From Streptomyces filipinensis (GTDB taxonomy: Bacteria; Actinomycetota; Actinomycetes; Streptomycetales; Streptomycetaceae): a DNA stretch of 64,000 nt. Made by a program: the position numbers and the translations under genes. The notes below the pieces were generated by a model. The model saw only the letters and a program-made list of their open reading frames with translations, ran no database searches and was not told the origin of the DNA. The stretch lies in assembly GCF_014649495.1 (NCBI RefSeq), contig NZ_BMTD01000002.1, positions 124,001 to 188,000 of the forward strand. The letters are read 5' to 3'. Shown here piece after piece: positions 17,806 to 26,220 of this stretch; positions within the stretch are counted from its first letter, which is position 1; the number at the start of each line of letters is the position of its first letter.

Positions 17806-17979
17806 TCAGGCGCCGCCGGCTCCCGTGTGGGACTTCTCCATGGCCTCGCGGAACCGGGCGTAGCCGTCCAGTTCGGGGCCGTCACCGCGCACCTTGCGGG
17901 TGCGGTTGGCCCAACTGCCCCACAGGCCGCCACCGATCCCGGCCACGAGCGGAATCAGCAGCCAGACAAGCGCCCCCAT
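17806..17979 (-). CDS. Small single-pass membrane protein, 57 aa
   Basis: A short gene below usual ORF length cut-offs. The product is 57 aa: a hydrophobic helix from residue 3 to about 20 (Leu-Val-Trp-Leu-Leu-Ile-Pro-Leu-Val), a Gly-Gly-Gly-Leu-Trp-Gly-Ser-Trp turn, a basic segment, and a C-terminal Asp-Gly-Tyr-Ala-Arg-Phe-Arg-Glu-Ala-Met motif. A GGGAGG ribosome binding site precedes the ATG at good spacing, and codon third positions are almost all G/C. I recognise the type from other Streptomyces genomes but no function is known. It probably shares a transcript with the PDZ protease. Confidence 0.8.
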   Translation of the reverse strand: MGALVWLLIPLVAGIGGGLWGSWANRTRKVRGDGPELDGYARFREAMEKSHTGAGGA

Positions 17980-18107
17980 GCCGGCCTCCCAACGCCGTGA
18001 GTGTCCGCAACTGACTGATCAGCAGATTAACCATCCGCACTGACAACGCTCACGCGAGGGGGCCGGTTACGCAACCTGGGGGGCGCAGATGCCCCGAGTG
18101 ACGCACG

Positions 18108-18578
<471 letters not shown>

Positions 18579-18688
18579 CGTGCCGCACCCCTGTGACACG
18601 GGGGAATACGAGATTCACCAGGCACGCGCGTGGGGCGTTTTGGATGCTTGTACGACGCGGCCCCGCTCTCCTGCGCCCCGGGCGCCCC

Positions 18689-19801
18689 TCACAGGCGCCG
18701 CCGGGCCTTGCGGGCCCGCCGGACCACGGCAGCGGCGCCGAGCAGGGCCACCGTGGCTCCCGCGGCACCCGCGGCCGTGGCGTCCTTGCGCCCGAGCCGC
18801 CGCCCGGCGACCGTGTGCCGTCCGGAGACCTCCTCCAGCAGCTCCGCGAGGACTTCCTCGTTGGTCCACCGCGGCCGCCACCCGGCGTCGTGCAACCGGC
18901 TCCCGCTGACCACCCAGGGGTACATCGTGTACGCCAGGTCCCCCGCCGGGGACGGCGTGAGTCCGATCCGGTGCAGCCGGGCCGCCGCCCCCAGCGCGAC
19001 GGCCGACGGCAGCTCCATCCGCCGGATCCCGCTGAGCTCCTCGACCTCCTCCTGCTCCAGCCACCCGTCGCAGCCGACGGCCAGTTCCCCGTCGACCTTC
19101 TCCAGGACGGCGTACTCCAGAGCGCCGCACAGGTCCTCGACGTGGCAGAACTGCCAGGCGGGCCGCGACCCGGCGACGACGAGCAGCCGCGGCGACTCGA
19201 AGTACCGGGTCAGCGCCGTGTCCGTGCCCCCGACCAGCACCGCGGGCCGTACGACGGTGACGTTCAGCCCCGGGTGCGCCCGCGGCGCCCGCCGCGCCAG
19301 CCGCTCGATCTCCAGCAGGTCCCCCACGCCCGTGGCCTCGGCGGTCGCGCGCAGCTCGGCGTCCTCCGACAGGGGCAGCTCGTTGTCCGGCAGTGCGCCG
19401 TAGACCATGGCCGAGGTGCACAGCACGACCCGGTGCACGCCGGCCGCCGCGGCGGCCGTCAGGACGGTCTGCGTCCCCCGGACGTTGTAGGCGCTGCGCG
19501 CCGCCGGATCGGTCTCCAGATCGAGGTCGAGCGCGAGGTGGACGACCACGTCGGCGCCCCGCAGCTTGTCCGCGATGGCGGGGTCGCGCACGTCGAGGAT
19601 GTGCCACACGGCGGCTGCGCACTCCCCGCGCCGCTCGTCGATGGCGATGACCTGCTTGATCTCCTCGGAGGCGGCGAGCCGCTCGGTGAGCAGGGCACCG
19701 ACGCCGCCGGCGGCGCCGGTGACCGCGACGACGGGTCCGCGGACGGCGGAAGGGGTTGAGGGGTTTCGCGCTGCGCGAACCTGTGGATCTGGGGAACTCA
19801 C
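18689..19801 (-). CDS. NAD-dependent epimerase/dehydratase-type SDR
   Basis: A 370-aa extended short-chain dehydrogenase. The nucleotide-binding motif is Val-Thr-Gly-Ala-Ala-Gly-Gly-Val-Gly near residues 27-35. An Asp-Val-Arg-Asp segment follows, and there is a Ser...Tyr active-site region (Thr-Ser-Ala-Met-Val-Tyr-Gly) but no clear YxxxK pair, the expected Lys position being Glu/Ile. The C terminus ends in a hydrophobic stretch followed by many Arg/Lys, suggesting membrane association. Substrate unknown. The GTG at 19801 has a TGGAG site; a far longer open frame upstream is an antisense shadow of the next gene. Confidence 0.8.
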   Translation of the reverse strand: MSSPDPQVRAARNPSTPSAVRGPVVAVTGAAGGVGALLTERLAASEEIKQVIAIDERRGECAAAVWHILDVRDPAIADKLRGADVVVHLALDLDLETDPAARSAYNVRGTQTVLTAAAAAGVHRVVLCTSAMVYGALPDNELPLSEDAELRATAEATGVGDLLEIERLARRAPRAHPGLNVTVVRPAVLVGGTDTALTRYFESPRLLVVAGSRPAWQFCHVEDLCGALEYAVLEKVDGELAVGCDGWLEQEEVEELSGIRRMELPSAVALGAAARLHRIGLTPSPAGDLAYTMYPWVVSGSRLHDAGWRPRWTNEEVLAELLEEVSGRHTVAGRRLGRKDATAAGAAGATVALLGAAAVVRRARKARRRL

Positions 19802-19993
19802 CGGGCGTCTCCAGCGGTTGTCTTCAGTACGAGCGCGACTGACGCGTACGTACCAGGTGCATCCATCCTGCCGCAGGCCTGCCGTGGGCGAAGCACCGAG
19901 GCCCGATCGGGTCCGGGTGTCTACGCTGGGTGGTGTTGTCGGGCAGCCGCGCCGCCGGAGCGAAACCGGTGGCCTTACCAGCCGAGGAATCCC

Positions 19994-21436
19994 GTGAGTG
20001 ACACCCCATTCGGTTTCGGCCTTCCGCCGGAGGAGCCGGAGGACGGCGACGAGGGCAAGAAGAAGGACCAGCAGAGCGGTGGTGGGCAGGGACCGGCCAA
20101 CCCGTTCGGCTTCGGCGGCCTGCCCGGAGCCGGGGGCTTTGGCGACCCTGGTGCAGACAATCCGCTCGCAGCCATGTTCGGGTCCCTGAACCCCACCGAC
20201 CTGGGCGCCGCGTTCCAGCAGCTGGGCCAGATGCTCTCCTACGAGGGCGGCCCGGTGAACTGGGACATGGCCAAGCAGATCGCCCGCCAGACGGTCGCCC
20301 AGGGCACCCCGGACGGCACCAAGGACCAGAGCGTGGGCCCAGCCGAGCGCAAGGCGGTCGAGGAGGCCGTCCGCCTGGCCGACCTGTGGCTGGACGACGC
20401 GACGTCCCTGCCGTCGGGCTCGGCCTCGGCGGTGGCCTGGTCCCGCGCGGAGTGGGTGGAGGCCACCCTGCCCGCCTGGCAGGAGCTGGTCGACCCGGTC
20501 GCCGAGCGCGTCGGCGCGGCCATGGGCGACGTCCTGCCGGAGGAGATGCAGGCCATGGCGGGCCCGCTGATCGGCATGATGCGTTCGATGGGCGGCGCCA
20601 TGTTCGGCACGCAGATCGGGCAGGCCGTCGGTGTGCTCGCGGGCGAGGTCGTCGGCTCCAGCGACATCGGCCTGCCGCTGGGCCCGGCCGGCAGGGCCGC
20701 GCTCCTCCCGGCCAACGTGGAGGCCTTCGGCAAGGACCTCGGTGTGCCGCAGGAGGAGGTGCGGCTCTACCTGGCCCTGCGCGAGGCGGCCCACCAGCGT
20801 CTGTTCGCGCATGTGCCGTGGCTGCGCTCGCACCTGTTCGGCGCGGTCGACGGGTACGCGCGCGGCATCAAGGTCGACACCGCCAAGCTGGAGGACGTGG
20901 TCGGCCAGTTCGACCCGCAGAACCCCGAGCAGCTGCAGGACGCCCTGCAGCAGGGCATGTTCCAGCCGGAGGACACGCCGGAGCAGAAGGCCGCCCTGGC
21001 CCGTCTGGAGACCGCTCTGGCCCTGGTCGAGGGCTGGGTGGACGCGGTGGTCCACGCGGCGGCGAAGCCGCGTCTGTCGTCCGCCGACGCCCTGCGCGAG
21101 ACCCTGCGCCGCCGCCGTGCCACCGGCGGCCCCGCGGAGCAGACGTTCGCCACGCTGATCGGCCTGGAGCTGCGCCCGCGCCGGCTGCGCGACGCCTCCC
21201 GCCTGTGGGCCTCGCTCACGGACGCGCGCGGGGTCGACGGCCGGGACGGCCTGTGGGCCCACCCGGACATGCTGCCGACGGCGACCGACCTGGACGACCC
21301 GGACGGCTTCGTGCACCGCGAGCAGCTGGACTTCTCCGAGCTGGACAAGATGCTCGGGGAGGCGGCGGGCGGCTCCGAGGGCAAGCCGGACCTGCGCAAG
21401 AAGGACGACGACGGCAAGGGCGACGACGCCGAGTGA
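19994..21436 (+). CDS. Zincin-like metalloprotease / putative hydrolase (DUF2342, TIGR03624 type)
   Basis: A 480-aa protein. The N terminus is Gly/Asp/Lys-rich and low complexity (residues 1-60). The core carries Gly-Thr-Gln-Ile-Gly-Gln-Ala-Val-Gly and a helix with Leu-Arg-Glu-Ala-Ala-His-Gln-Arg-Leu-Phe, a degenerate ExxH metal-binding signature typical of this actinobacterial zincin family. The C terminus is Asp/Lys-rich. The role is unknown; relatives sit beside the UPF0182/PDZ protease genes in mycobacteria as well. The GTG start has a GAGGA site. It is divergent from the SDR gene and overlaps the NUDIX gene start by 4 nt. Confidence 0.82.
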   Translation: MSDTPFGFGLPPEEPEDGDEGKKKDQQSGGGQGPANPFGFGGLPGAGGFGDPGADNPLAAMFGSLNPTDLGAAFQQLGQMLSYEGGPVNWDMAKQIARQTVAQGTPDGTKDQSVGPAERKAVEEAVRLADLWLDDATSLPSGSASAVAWSRAEWVEATLPAWQELVDPVAERVGAAMGDVLPEEMQAMAGPLIGMMRSMGGAMFGTQIGQAVGVLAGEVVGSSDIGLPLGPAGRAALLPANVEAFGKDLGVPQEEVRLYLALREAAHQRLFAHVPWLRSHLFGAVDGYARGIKVDTAKLEDVVGQFDPQNPEQLQDALQQGMFQPEDTPEQKAALARLETALALVEGWVDAVVHAAAKPRLSSADALRETLRRRRATGGPAEQTFATLIGLELRPRRLRDASRLWASLTDARGVDGRDGLWAHPDMLPTATDLDDPDGFVHREQLDFSELDKMLGEAAGGSEGKPDLRKKDDDGKGDDAE

Positions 21437-21954
21437 GCCTGTACGACGACGCGGTCCTCGTCCTGAAGGGCTACGAGGACCAGGCGGAGCTGCGCCAGGC
21501 CTATCTGGACCATCTGGCGGCCCACCCGGACGGCATGTGGAAGGCCTGCCACGCGGGCCACGTCACTGCGAGCGCGCTCGTGATCGACCCCGAGCGCGGC
21601 CGGGTGCTGCTCACCCTGCACCGGAAGCTGCGGATGTGGCTGCAGATGGGCGGCCACTGTGAGCCGGGCGACCCGGCCCTGGAGGCGGCGGCGCTGCGCG
21701 AGGCGACGGAGGAGTCCGGCGTCTCCGGGCTGACGCTGCTGCCGGGCGGCCCGGTCCGCCTGGACCGGCATCCGATCCCGGCGCCCTGCCACTGGCACTA
21801 CGACGTCCAGTACGCGGTCCTGGCCCCGCCCGGCGCCGAGCACGCCATCAGCGACGAGTCGCTCGACCTGCGCTGGTTCGGCTACGACGAGGTGGGGGAC
21901 GTGGCCGACGCGTCGGTCGTGCGGCTGCTGGAAGCGACACGCGCCCGGCTGTGA
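21433..21954 (+). CDS. NUDIX hydrolase
   Basis: A 173-aa NUDIX protein. The Nudix box is Gly-His-Cys-Glu-Pro-Gly-Asp followed by Ala-Ala-Leu-Arg-Glu-Ala-Thr-Glu-Glu-Ser-Gly, with all metal-binding acidic residues in place. A conserved His-Pro-Ile-Pro-Ala...His-Trp-His-Tyr-Asp block follows. It should hydrolyse a nucleoside diphosphate-linked compound; the substrate is not evident. The GTG start overlaps the upstream stop (GTGA), so it is translationally coupled to the zincin gene. This fixes the start well inside a longer open frame. Confidence 0.88.
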   Translation: MSLYDDAVLVLKGYEDQAELRQAYLDHLAAHPDGMWKACHAGHVTASALVIDPERGRVLLTLHRKLRMWLQMGGHCEPGDPALEAAALREATEESGVSGLTLLPGGPVRLDRHPIPAPCHWHYDVQYAVLAPPGAEHAISDESLDLRWFGYDEVGDVADASVVRLLEATRARL

Positions 21955-21960
21955 ACGGGT

Positions 21961-21990
21961 GCGGGGTGACCGCCCGGGCGGTCACCCCGC
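21961..21990. terminator. Perfect bidirectional terminator
   Basis: A perfect 30-bp palindrome (arms of 15: GCGGGGTGACCGCCC) begins 6 nt after the NUDIX stop and faces the convergent AIM24 gene. Confidence 0.8.
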
Positions 21991-21999
21991 GCCTCGTCC

Positions 22000-22755
22000 T
22001 CAGCTCCAGACGTTCCCCTGGTTCTGCGCCCGCGCCCCGTGCTGTCCCATGCCGAACTGGGCGGCGAGGCCCTGGCCGATCACCGCGTTCTGCGGCGGCA
22101 GCAGCTCACTGGGCTGGACCAGCGCGAACCCGGACCCCATGAAGCTCAGCTCCCAGCCCTCACCGGTGTTCCCGCGCCGGCGCCACACCCCGGAGGAGTG
22201 CGTCTGCGCCTGCATCTGCACGCGCAGCCCGGTGGACCAGGCGACGATCGCGTCCGCGTCGCAGTTGACGTACTTGTCGGGGGTGACCTGCATCAGCAGC
22301 GGCGCGCCGGAGGTCATCAGGGCGACCCTGCCGCGCCCGGTGATGTTCAGCTGGTACTTCCCGGAGCCGGAGATGCCGTAGAGGCTGTCGACGGCGATGA
22401 CCTCGTGGTGCAGCGAGGAGTCCATGGCGAGGACGTAGGAGCTGTCGACGGTCAGCCCGTCCTGCTCGACGTCCATGACGTGCACGTGCTGGGCGAGGTT
22501 GGCGAGGTACACCGTGCCCTGCCCGTGGCAGCGCATCAGGTCCAGGCCTTCGCCGGTGTACGCATGGGCGCGTGCCTGGTTGTTGCTGCGGTACTCGGCG
22601 TCGAACTCGACGAGGCCCTGGTAGGCGACCATGGTGCCCTTGCGGGCGAGGATGTCGTCGTGGCCTTCCAGGACGACCCGGAGCAGCTGCGAGTTCTGCA
22701 GACTCCAGCGCTCCTGGGTCTGCAGGTCGTTGTGCGCGAAAAGCGGGCTCTGCAT
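22000..22755 (-). CDS. AIM24-family protein, third gene of the TerD/AIM24 operon
   Basis: A 251-aa AIM24-domain (TraT/AIM24-like beta-sandwich) protein with the typical repeating pattern of short strands around Gly-Glu-Gly, Leu-Met-Arg-Cys-x-Gly-Gln-Gly and Val-Ala-Trp-Ser. The C terminus is Gln/Gly-rich and recurs in paralogues. It lies 17 nt downstream of another AIM24 gene on the same strand. Function of bacterial AIM24 proteins is not established; in yeast the family acts in mitochondrial inner-membrane organisation. Confidence 0.85.
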   Translation of the reverse strand: MQSPLFAHNDLQTQERWSLQNSQLLRVVLEGHDDILARKGTMVAYQGLVEFDAEYRSNNQARAHAYTGEGLDLMRCHGQGTVYLANLAQHVHVMDVEQDGLTVDSSYVLAMDSSLHHEVIAVDSLYGISGSGKYQLNITGRGRVALMTSGAPLLMQVTPDKYVNCDADAIVAWSTGLRVQMQAQTHSSGVWRRRGNTGEGWELSFMGSGFALVQPSELLPPQNAVIGQGLAAQFGMGQHGARAQNQGNVWS

Positions 22756-22772
22756 GGCTTTCTGACTCCCCC

Positions 22773-23453
22773 TCAGCCCCGGACCCGGATGCGGTCGGTG
22801 CTGTCCTCGCTGGGCTGGACGACGACGATGCCCTGGCCGGAGAACGCCATCTGGTAGGCCTCTCCGCTGCCCCGGCCGATCAGCGACTGCGCCTTGAAGC
22901 TGCGCTTGCCCTTCACTCGCAGGTTCGGCGACCAGGCGACGAGCGCGTCCGGGTCGACGTACGTCTCGTCCTCGCCACCGCCGCAGTCGACGACGATCGG
23001 CTTGCCCCGGGAGGTCAGGGCCACCCAGCCCTGCCCGGAGATCTTCGTGTTCCACAGCCCCTGCCCGGCGAACTTCGCGAGCCCCTTGACCCGCTCGACG
23101 CCCCACGTCAGATGGGCGTCGAAGGCGAGCAGGTTGGTGGCGTTGACGGAGATGCCGTCGCCGTTGAGGTTGATCACGACGACGTTCGCGCCGTAGTCGG
23201 CGAGGTAGAGCAGTCCGTCGCCGGAGCACTTCATCAGGGGCGCGCCCTCGCCGGTGATCCAGTCGCGGGCGATCTGGCGTACGGCCGGCGGGTTGGGCTC
23301 GTACTGGATGAAGCCCTCGTAGGCGACCATCGAGCCCACGCGCGCGAGGAGGTCGTTTCCGGTCTGCATGGCGACCTTCAGCATGTGACTGCCGTGGTTC
23401 TCCATGCGGGCGGTGACGGGTGCGGGGGCGTAGCCCGCGAGCGGCTGGTTCAT
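22773..23453 (-). CDS. AIM24-family protein, second gene of the operon
   Basis: A 226-aa stand-alone AIM24 domain, related to the genes on both sides: Gly-Glu-Gly-Ala-Pro-Leu-Met-Lys-Cys-x-Gly-Asp-Gly, a Val-Asp-Cys-Gly-Gly-Gly-Glu-Asp-Glu-Thr insertion, and the terminal Val-Val-Val-Gln-Pro-Ser-Glu motif. There is no signal peptide. The 12-nt gap after the TerD-AIM24 gene and the same orientation indicate one transcript. Three paralogues in a row suggest they form a heteromeric assembly. Confidence 0.85.
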   Translation of the reverse strand: MNQPLAGYAPAPVTARMENHGSHMLKVAMQTGNDLLARVGSMVAYEGFIQYEPNPPAVRQIARDWITGEGAPLMKCSGDGLLYLADYGANVVVINLNGDGISVNATNLLAFDAHLTWGVERVKGLAKFAGQGLWNTKISGQGWVALTSRGKPIVVDCGGGEDETYVDPDALVAWSPNLRVKGKRSFKAQSLIGRGSGEAYQMAFSGQGIVVVQPSEDSTDRIRVRG

Positions 23454-23465
23454 GACGGGCTCCCT

Positions 23466-25190
23466 TTAGACCTCGTACGGCTGGACGACGATGAAGTTGC
23501 CGGGCGCGCCCCGGAACTGGAGGTTGACGCTCTCGCCGGTGTCGCCCGGGTAGGCGTTGCGGCGCATCCGGACCTGACTGGAGACGATCACCTGGGAGGC
23601 GGCCGACCAGGCGACGACGGCGTTGCAGTCGGCGAACGTGGTCGGCGTGACCGGCAGCACCACGGGCGTGCCGTGCGTCTTGACGACGATCGTGCCGGTG
23701 CCCTGGAACTGCATGGTGAACAGCGCGCCGCCGGGGATGCCGTGGCCCTCGATGCGGCGGACCTCGTACTGCAGGCCCTCGTCGAAGGCGAGGACGTTCT
23801 CGGCGGAGACGCAGATCGCGTCGCCCTGCAGCTCGACGGGGTGCAGGTGGGTGGAGTTCTCGGCGAGGAACACCTGGCCCTGGCCGGTGCAGCGCATCAG
23901 CTGCATCTCCTGGCCGGTGGCGCTGCCGACGATCCGCCCGGCGAAACCGGCGCCCTTGTAGCCGAAGTCGACCTTGCCCTGGTACAGCACCATGCTGCCC
24001 TGCCGCGCCAGCACCGGCTGGCCGCCGATGCCGAGGTCGACGCGGATGAGCTTCTTGTTCTGCTGCGTCCAGCGCTGACCGGTCGGCGTCTCCTTGAACG
24101 CCTGCAGCGCGGCCGTCACACCTGCGCCGGCCTGCGGGGCGCCCTGCGGGGCTCCGTAGCCGCCGGGCTGCTGGCCGGGGATCTGGCCGTAGCCCTGCGG
24201 CATGGGCGCGGTGGGCTGGCCGCCGTAGGAGGGCGGCTGCTGGCCGTAGCCCGGGGGCATGGGCGCGGTGGGCTGGCCGCCGTAGGAGGGCGGCTGCTGG
24301 CCGTACGCCGGCTGCTGCTGCCGGTGGCCGTACGGCGCGGGGGCCGGGGCCGGCGGCGGGACGGTGCCGCCGGCGGGCGGGGCGGGCGGGGCGAGCGGGG
24401 CGATGACCGTCGGAGCGCCGTGCACGTTCGCCGCGGGGGCCGGGGGCGGGGTCTGGCCGGGCGGGGTGAAGCCGTGCGGCGGGGTGCCGCCGGGCGGCGG
24501 GGCGAAGCCCTGGGCGGCGGGCTGCGGGGCGGGCGCCGGTGCGGGAGCCGGGGCGGGGGCGCTGGGCGCGGCGAACGACGGCGGGGCCGTGGCCTGGGCG
24601 GGCGGGGCGAAGCCGGGGGCGGCGCCGGTCTGCGGCTGCTGCGGGGCGGCGGGCGCCTCCTCCTCCAGCACCTCGCCGCCGAAGTTCTTCAGCAGCGCCT
24701 CCAGGCCGCCGTCGAAGCCCTGCCCGACCGCGGCGAACCGCCAGCCGTCCTTGAAGTAGAAGTCACCGAGCATCACGGCCCGCTCGGTGGAGAACTCCGC
24801 GCCGCTGAAGGAATACCGCGCGATCTCCTCGCCGCCCGCCACGATGCGCAGGTATCCGGGGGCGATCTGGGACATCTGTCCGGCGCCGTCGAGGGTCGCG
24901 GTGAAGGACAGCTTGCGGATCTGCGAGGGGATCCGGTCCAGCGTGACCCGGAACGACTCCGTGTCGCCCGCCTGGCCCCCCAGCAGCTGGATGGACTCCT
25001 CCGGGGACTTCGGCTGGTTGAAGAAGACGAAGTACCGGTCGTCCGAGAGGCGCTCGTCGGCGTCCAGGCCGAAGCAGCTGATGTCGAAGGTGAGCCCGGG
25101 GGCGGAGATCTGCACGCCTACGTACAGATCCGTGCCCGCCGTGAGGTCACTGATCCTGGCCTTGTGGCCGCGTTGGAAGTCCCTGGCCAT
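23466..25190 (-). CDS. TerD-domain / AIM24-domain fusion protein
   Basis: A 574-aa fusion. Residues 1-180 are a TerD (tellurium resistance/stress) domain with Asp-x-Ser-Cys-Phe-Gly-Leu-Asp, Asp-Asp-Arg-Tyr-Phe-Val-Phe-Phe-Asn-Gln and Gly-Asp-Phe-Tyr-Phe-Lys-Asp-Gly-Trp motifs, the calcium-site acidic residues being present. Residues 190-370 are a Pro/Ala/Gln-rich linker with repeated Tyr-Gly-Gln-Gln-Pro-Pro-Ser-Tyr-Gly-Gly units. Residues 375-574 are an AIM24 domain. TerD proteins act in phage, metal and envelope stress. The fusion physically links TerD to the AIM24 proteins encoded downstream. The ATG at 25190 begins the canonical TerD N terminus. Confidence 0.9.
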   Translation of the reverse strand: MARDFQRGHKARISDLTAGTDLYVGVQISAPGLTFDISCFGLDADERLSDDRYFVFFNQPKSPEESIQLLGGQAGDTESFRVTLDRIPSQIRKLSFTATLDGAGQMSQIAPGYLRIVAGGEEIARYSFSGAEFSTERAVMLGDFYFKDGWRFAAVGQGFDGGLEALLKNFGGEVLEEEAPAAPQQPQTGAAPGFAPPAQATAPPSFAAPSAPAPAPAPAPAPQPAAQGFAPPPGGTPPHGFTPPGQTPPPAPAANVHGAPTVIAPLAPPAPPAGGTVPPPAPAPAPYGHRQQQPAYGQQPPSYGGQPTAPMPPGYGQQPPSYGGQPTAPMPQGYGQIPGQQPGGYGAPQGAPQAGAGVTAALQAFKETPTGQRWTQQNKKLIRVDLGIGGQPVLARQGSMVLYQGKVDFGYKGAGFAGRIVGSATGQEMQLMRCTGQGQVFLAENSTHLHPVELQGDAICVSAENVLAFDEGLQYEVRRIEGHGIPGGALFTMQFQGTGTIVVKTHGTPVVLPVTPTTFADCNAVVAWSAASQVIVSSQVRMRRNAYPGDTGESVNLQFRGAPGNFIVVQPYEV

Positions 25191-25319
25191 GCGTAACGAC
25201 CGTCCCCCATCCCGAGTGTGAGTGCGTCGCGCCAGGCTAACGGCAAAGTCCGACATCGCACGCAGCCGGTACACACCCGGTACACAACCGCGCCCGGAGG
25301 CGGACGGACGCCGCGCGGC

Positions 25320-25916
25320 TCATTCCGCGCGCGCCCCCGGCACATGCGGCAGCCGCTCGGCGGCGACGACCCCTTCGAGGTAGCCCCGGGCCCGCTCGGT
25401 ACGCGGATAGGCCTCCAGCAGCCGCCAGAAGTCCGGCCCGTGACCGGGGACCAGCAGATGGGCCAGCTCATGGCAGAGGACGTAGTCGATGACGTAGTCG
25501 GGCATGCCCTGAAGCCGGTGCGAGAGCCGGATACTGCCCTCGGCCGGGGTGCACGAACCCCAGCGGGTGTTCTGGTTGGTGACCCAGCGCACGGAGGCGG
25601 GGCGCGCCCGGCCTGCGAAGTACTGGTCCGAGAGCCGCTCGGCGCGCTCGCCCAGCTCGGCGTCCCCCAGCTTCCGTCTGCTCTCCTGGGCGGCGAGTTT
25701 GTCGAGCATGACGGTGATCCAGCGCTGTTCCTCGGCCTTCGACATCCGGGCGGGGATCAGTACGACGGTGCGATCGCCCTCGCGGTACGCGGAGACCGTC
25801 CGGCGGCGCCGGGCACTCCTGCGGACCTCGATCGCGCTCGCCCCCGAGCCGCCGGGCGGCTGGCTCGTCGTGCTGCGCTGTGGGTTTCCGGCGCGGTGCA
25901 GGGGGTCGGCGGGCAC
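25320..25916 (-). CDS. YgjP/DUF45-type metallopeptidase-like protein
   Basis: A 198-aa protein. The zinc-binding motif His-Glu-Leu-Ala-His is at residues 149-153, with the third ligand in Pro-Gly-His-Gly (His159) and the family segment Asn-Thr-Arg-Trp-Gly-Ser-Cys at 116-122. This matches the YgjP/WLM-like (DUF45) family. The first 35 residues are low-complexity. Whether it is a peptidase or, as claimed for some YgjP homologues, a nucleotide hydrolase cannot be decided here. It is upstream of and co-oriented with the TerD-AIM24 genes, 129 nt apart. Confidence 0.85.
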   Translation of the reverse strand: MPADPLHRAGNPQRSTTSQPPGGSGASAIEVRRSARRRRTVSAYREGDRTVVLIPARMSKAEEQRWITVMLDKLAAQESRRKLGDAELGERAERLSDQYFAGRARPASVRWVTNQNTRWGSCTPAEGSIRLSHRLQGMPDYVIDYVLCHELAHLLVPGHGPDFWRLLEAYPRTERARGYLEGVVAAERLPHVPGARAE

Positions 25917-26077
25917 GCCCCGACGTTACCCGCTGGGCATGGCCGAAGTCCCGGCTCCGGAACGGTTCGGTGCCGATCCCCCACCATGCGTTTGATTCCT
26001 ATGATTCCTCCGACTGATCCGCACATCCGGTTTACGACGATCCGATGGAAATAGCGCGCTTTCCCCAACCGGCTCGT

Positions 26078-26106
26078 ATGACAAATACCGACAGTCTGTG
26101 GATAAC
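26078..26106 (+). promoter_or_regulatory. Possible promoter in the 304-nt gap before the E1-like gene
   Basis: The gap 25917-26220 separates divergent genes and is more AT-rich than its surroundings. ATGACA (26078-26083) and GATAAC (26101-26106) are spaced by 17 nt and would start transcription about 108 nt before the ATG at 26221. A 62-codon open frame (26045-26233) in the gap has no ribosome binding site and overlaps the real start. I see no other structure there. Confidence 0.25.
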
Positions 26107-26220
26107 CCCCGGCGCCCGACGAACCAGCACGGCATGCTGGCAGATGTCGACGGAGCGTGACCGGCTCCGCAGGCGACAAGAGGATCCAGGATGCTTTCAA
26201 CCGATACGGGGGGACATGTC

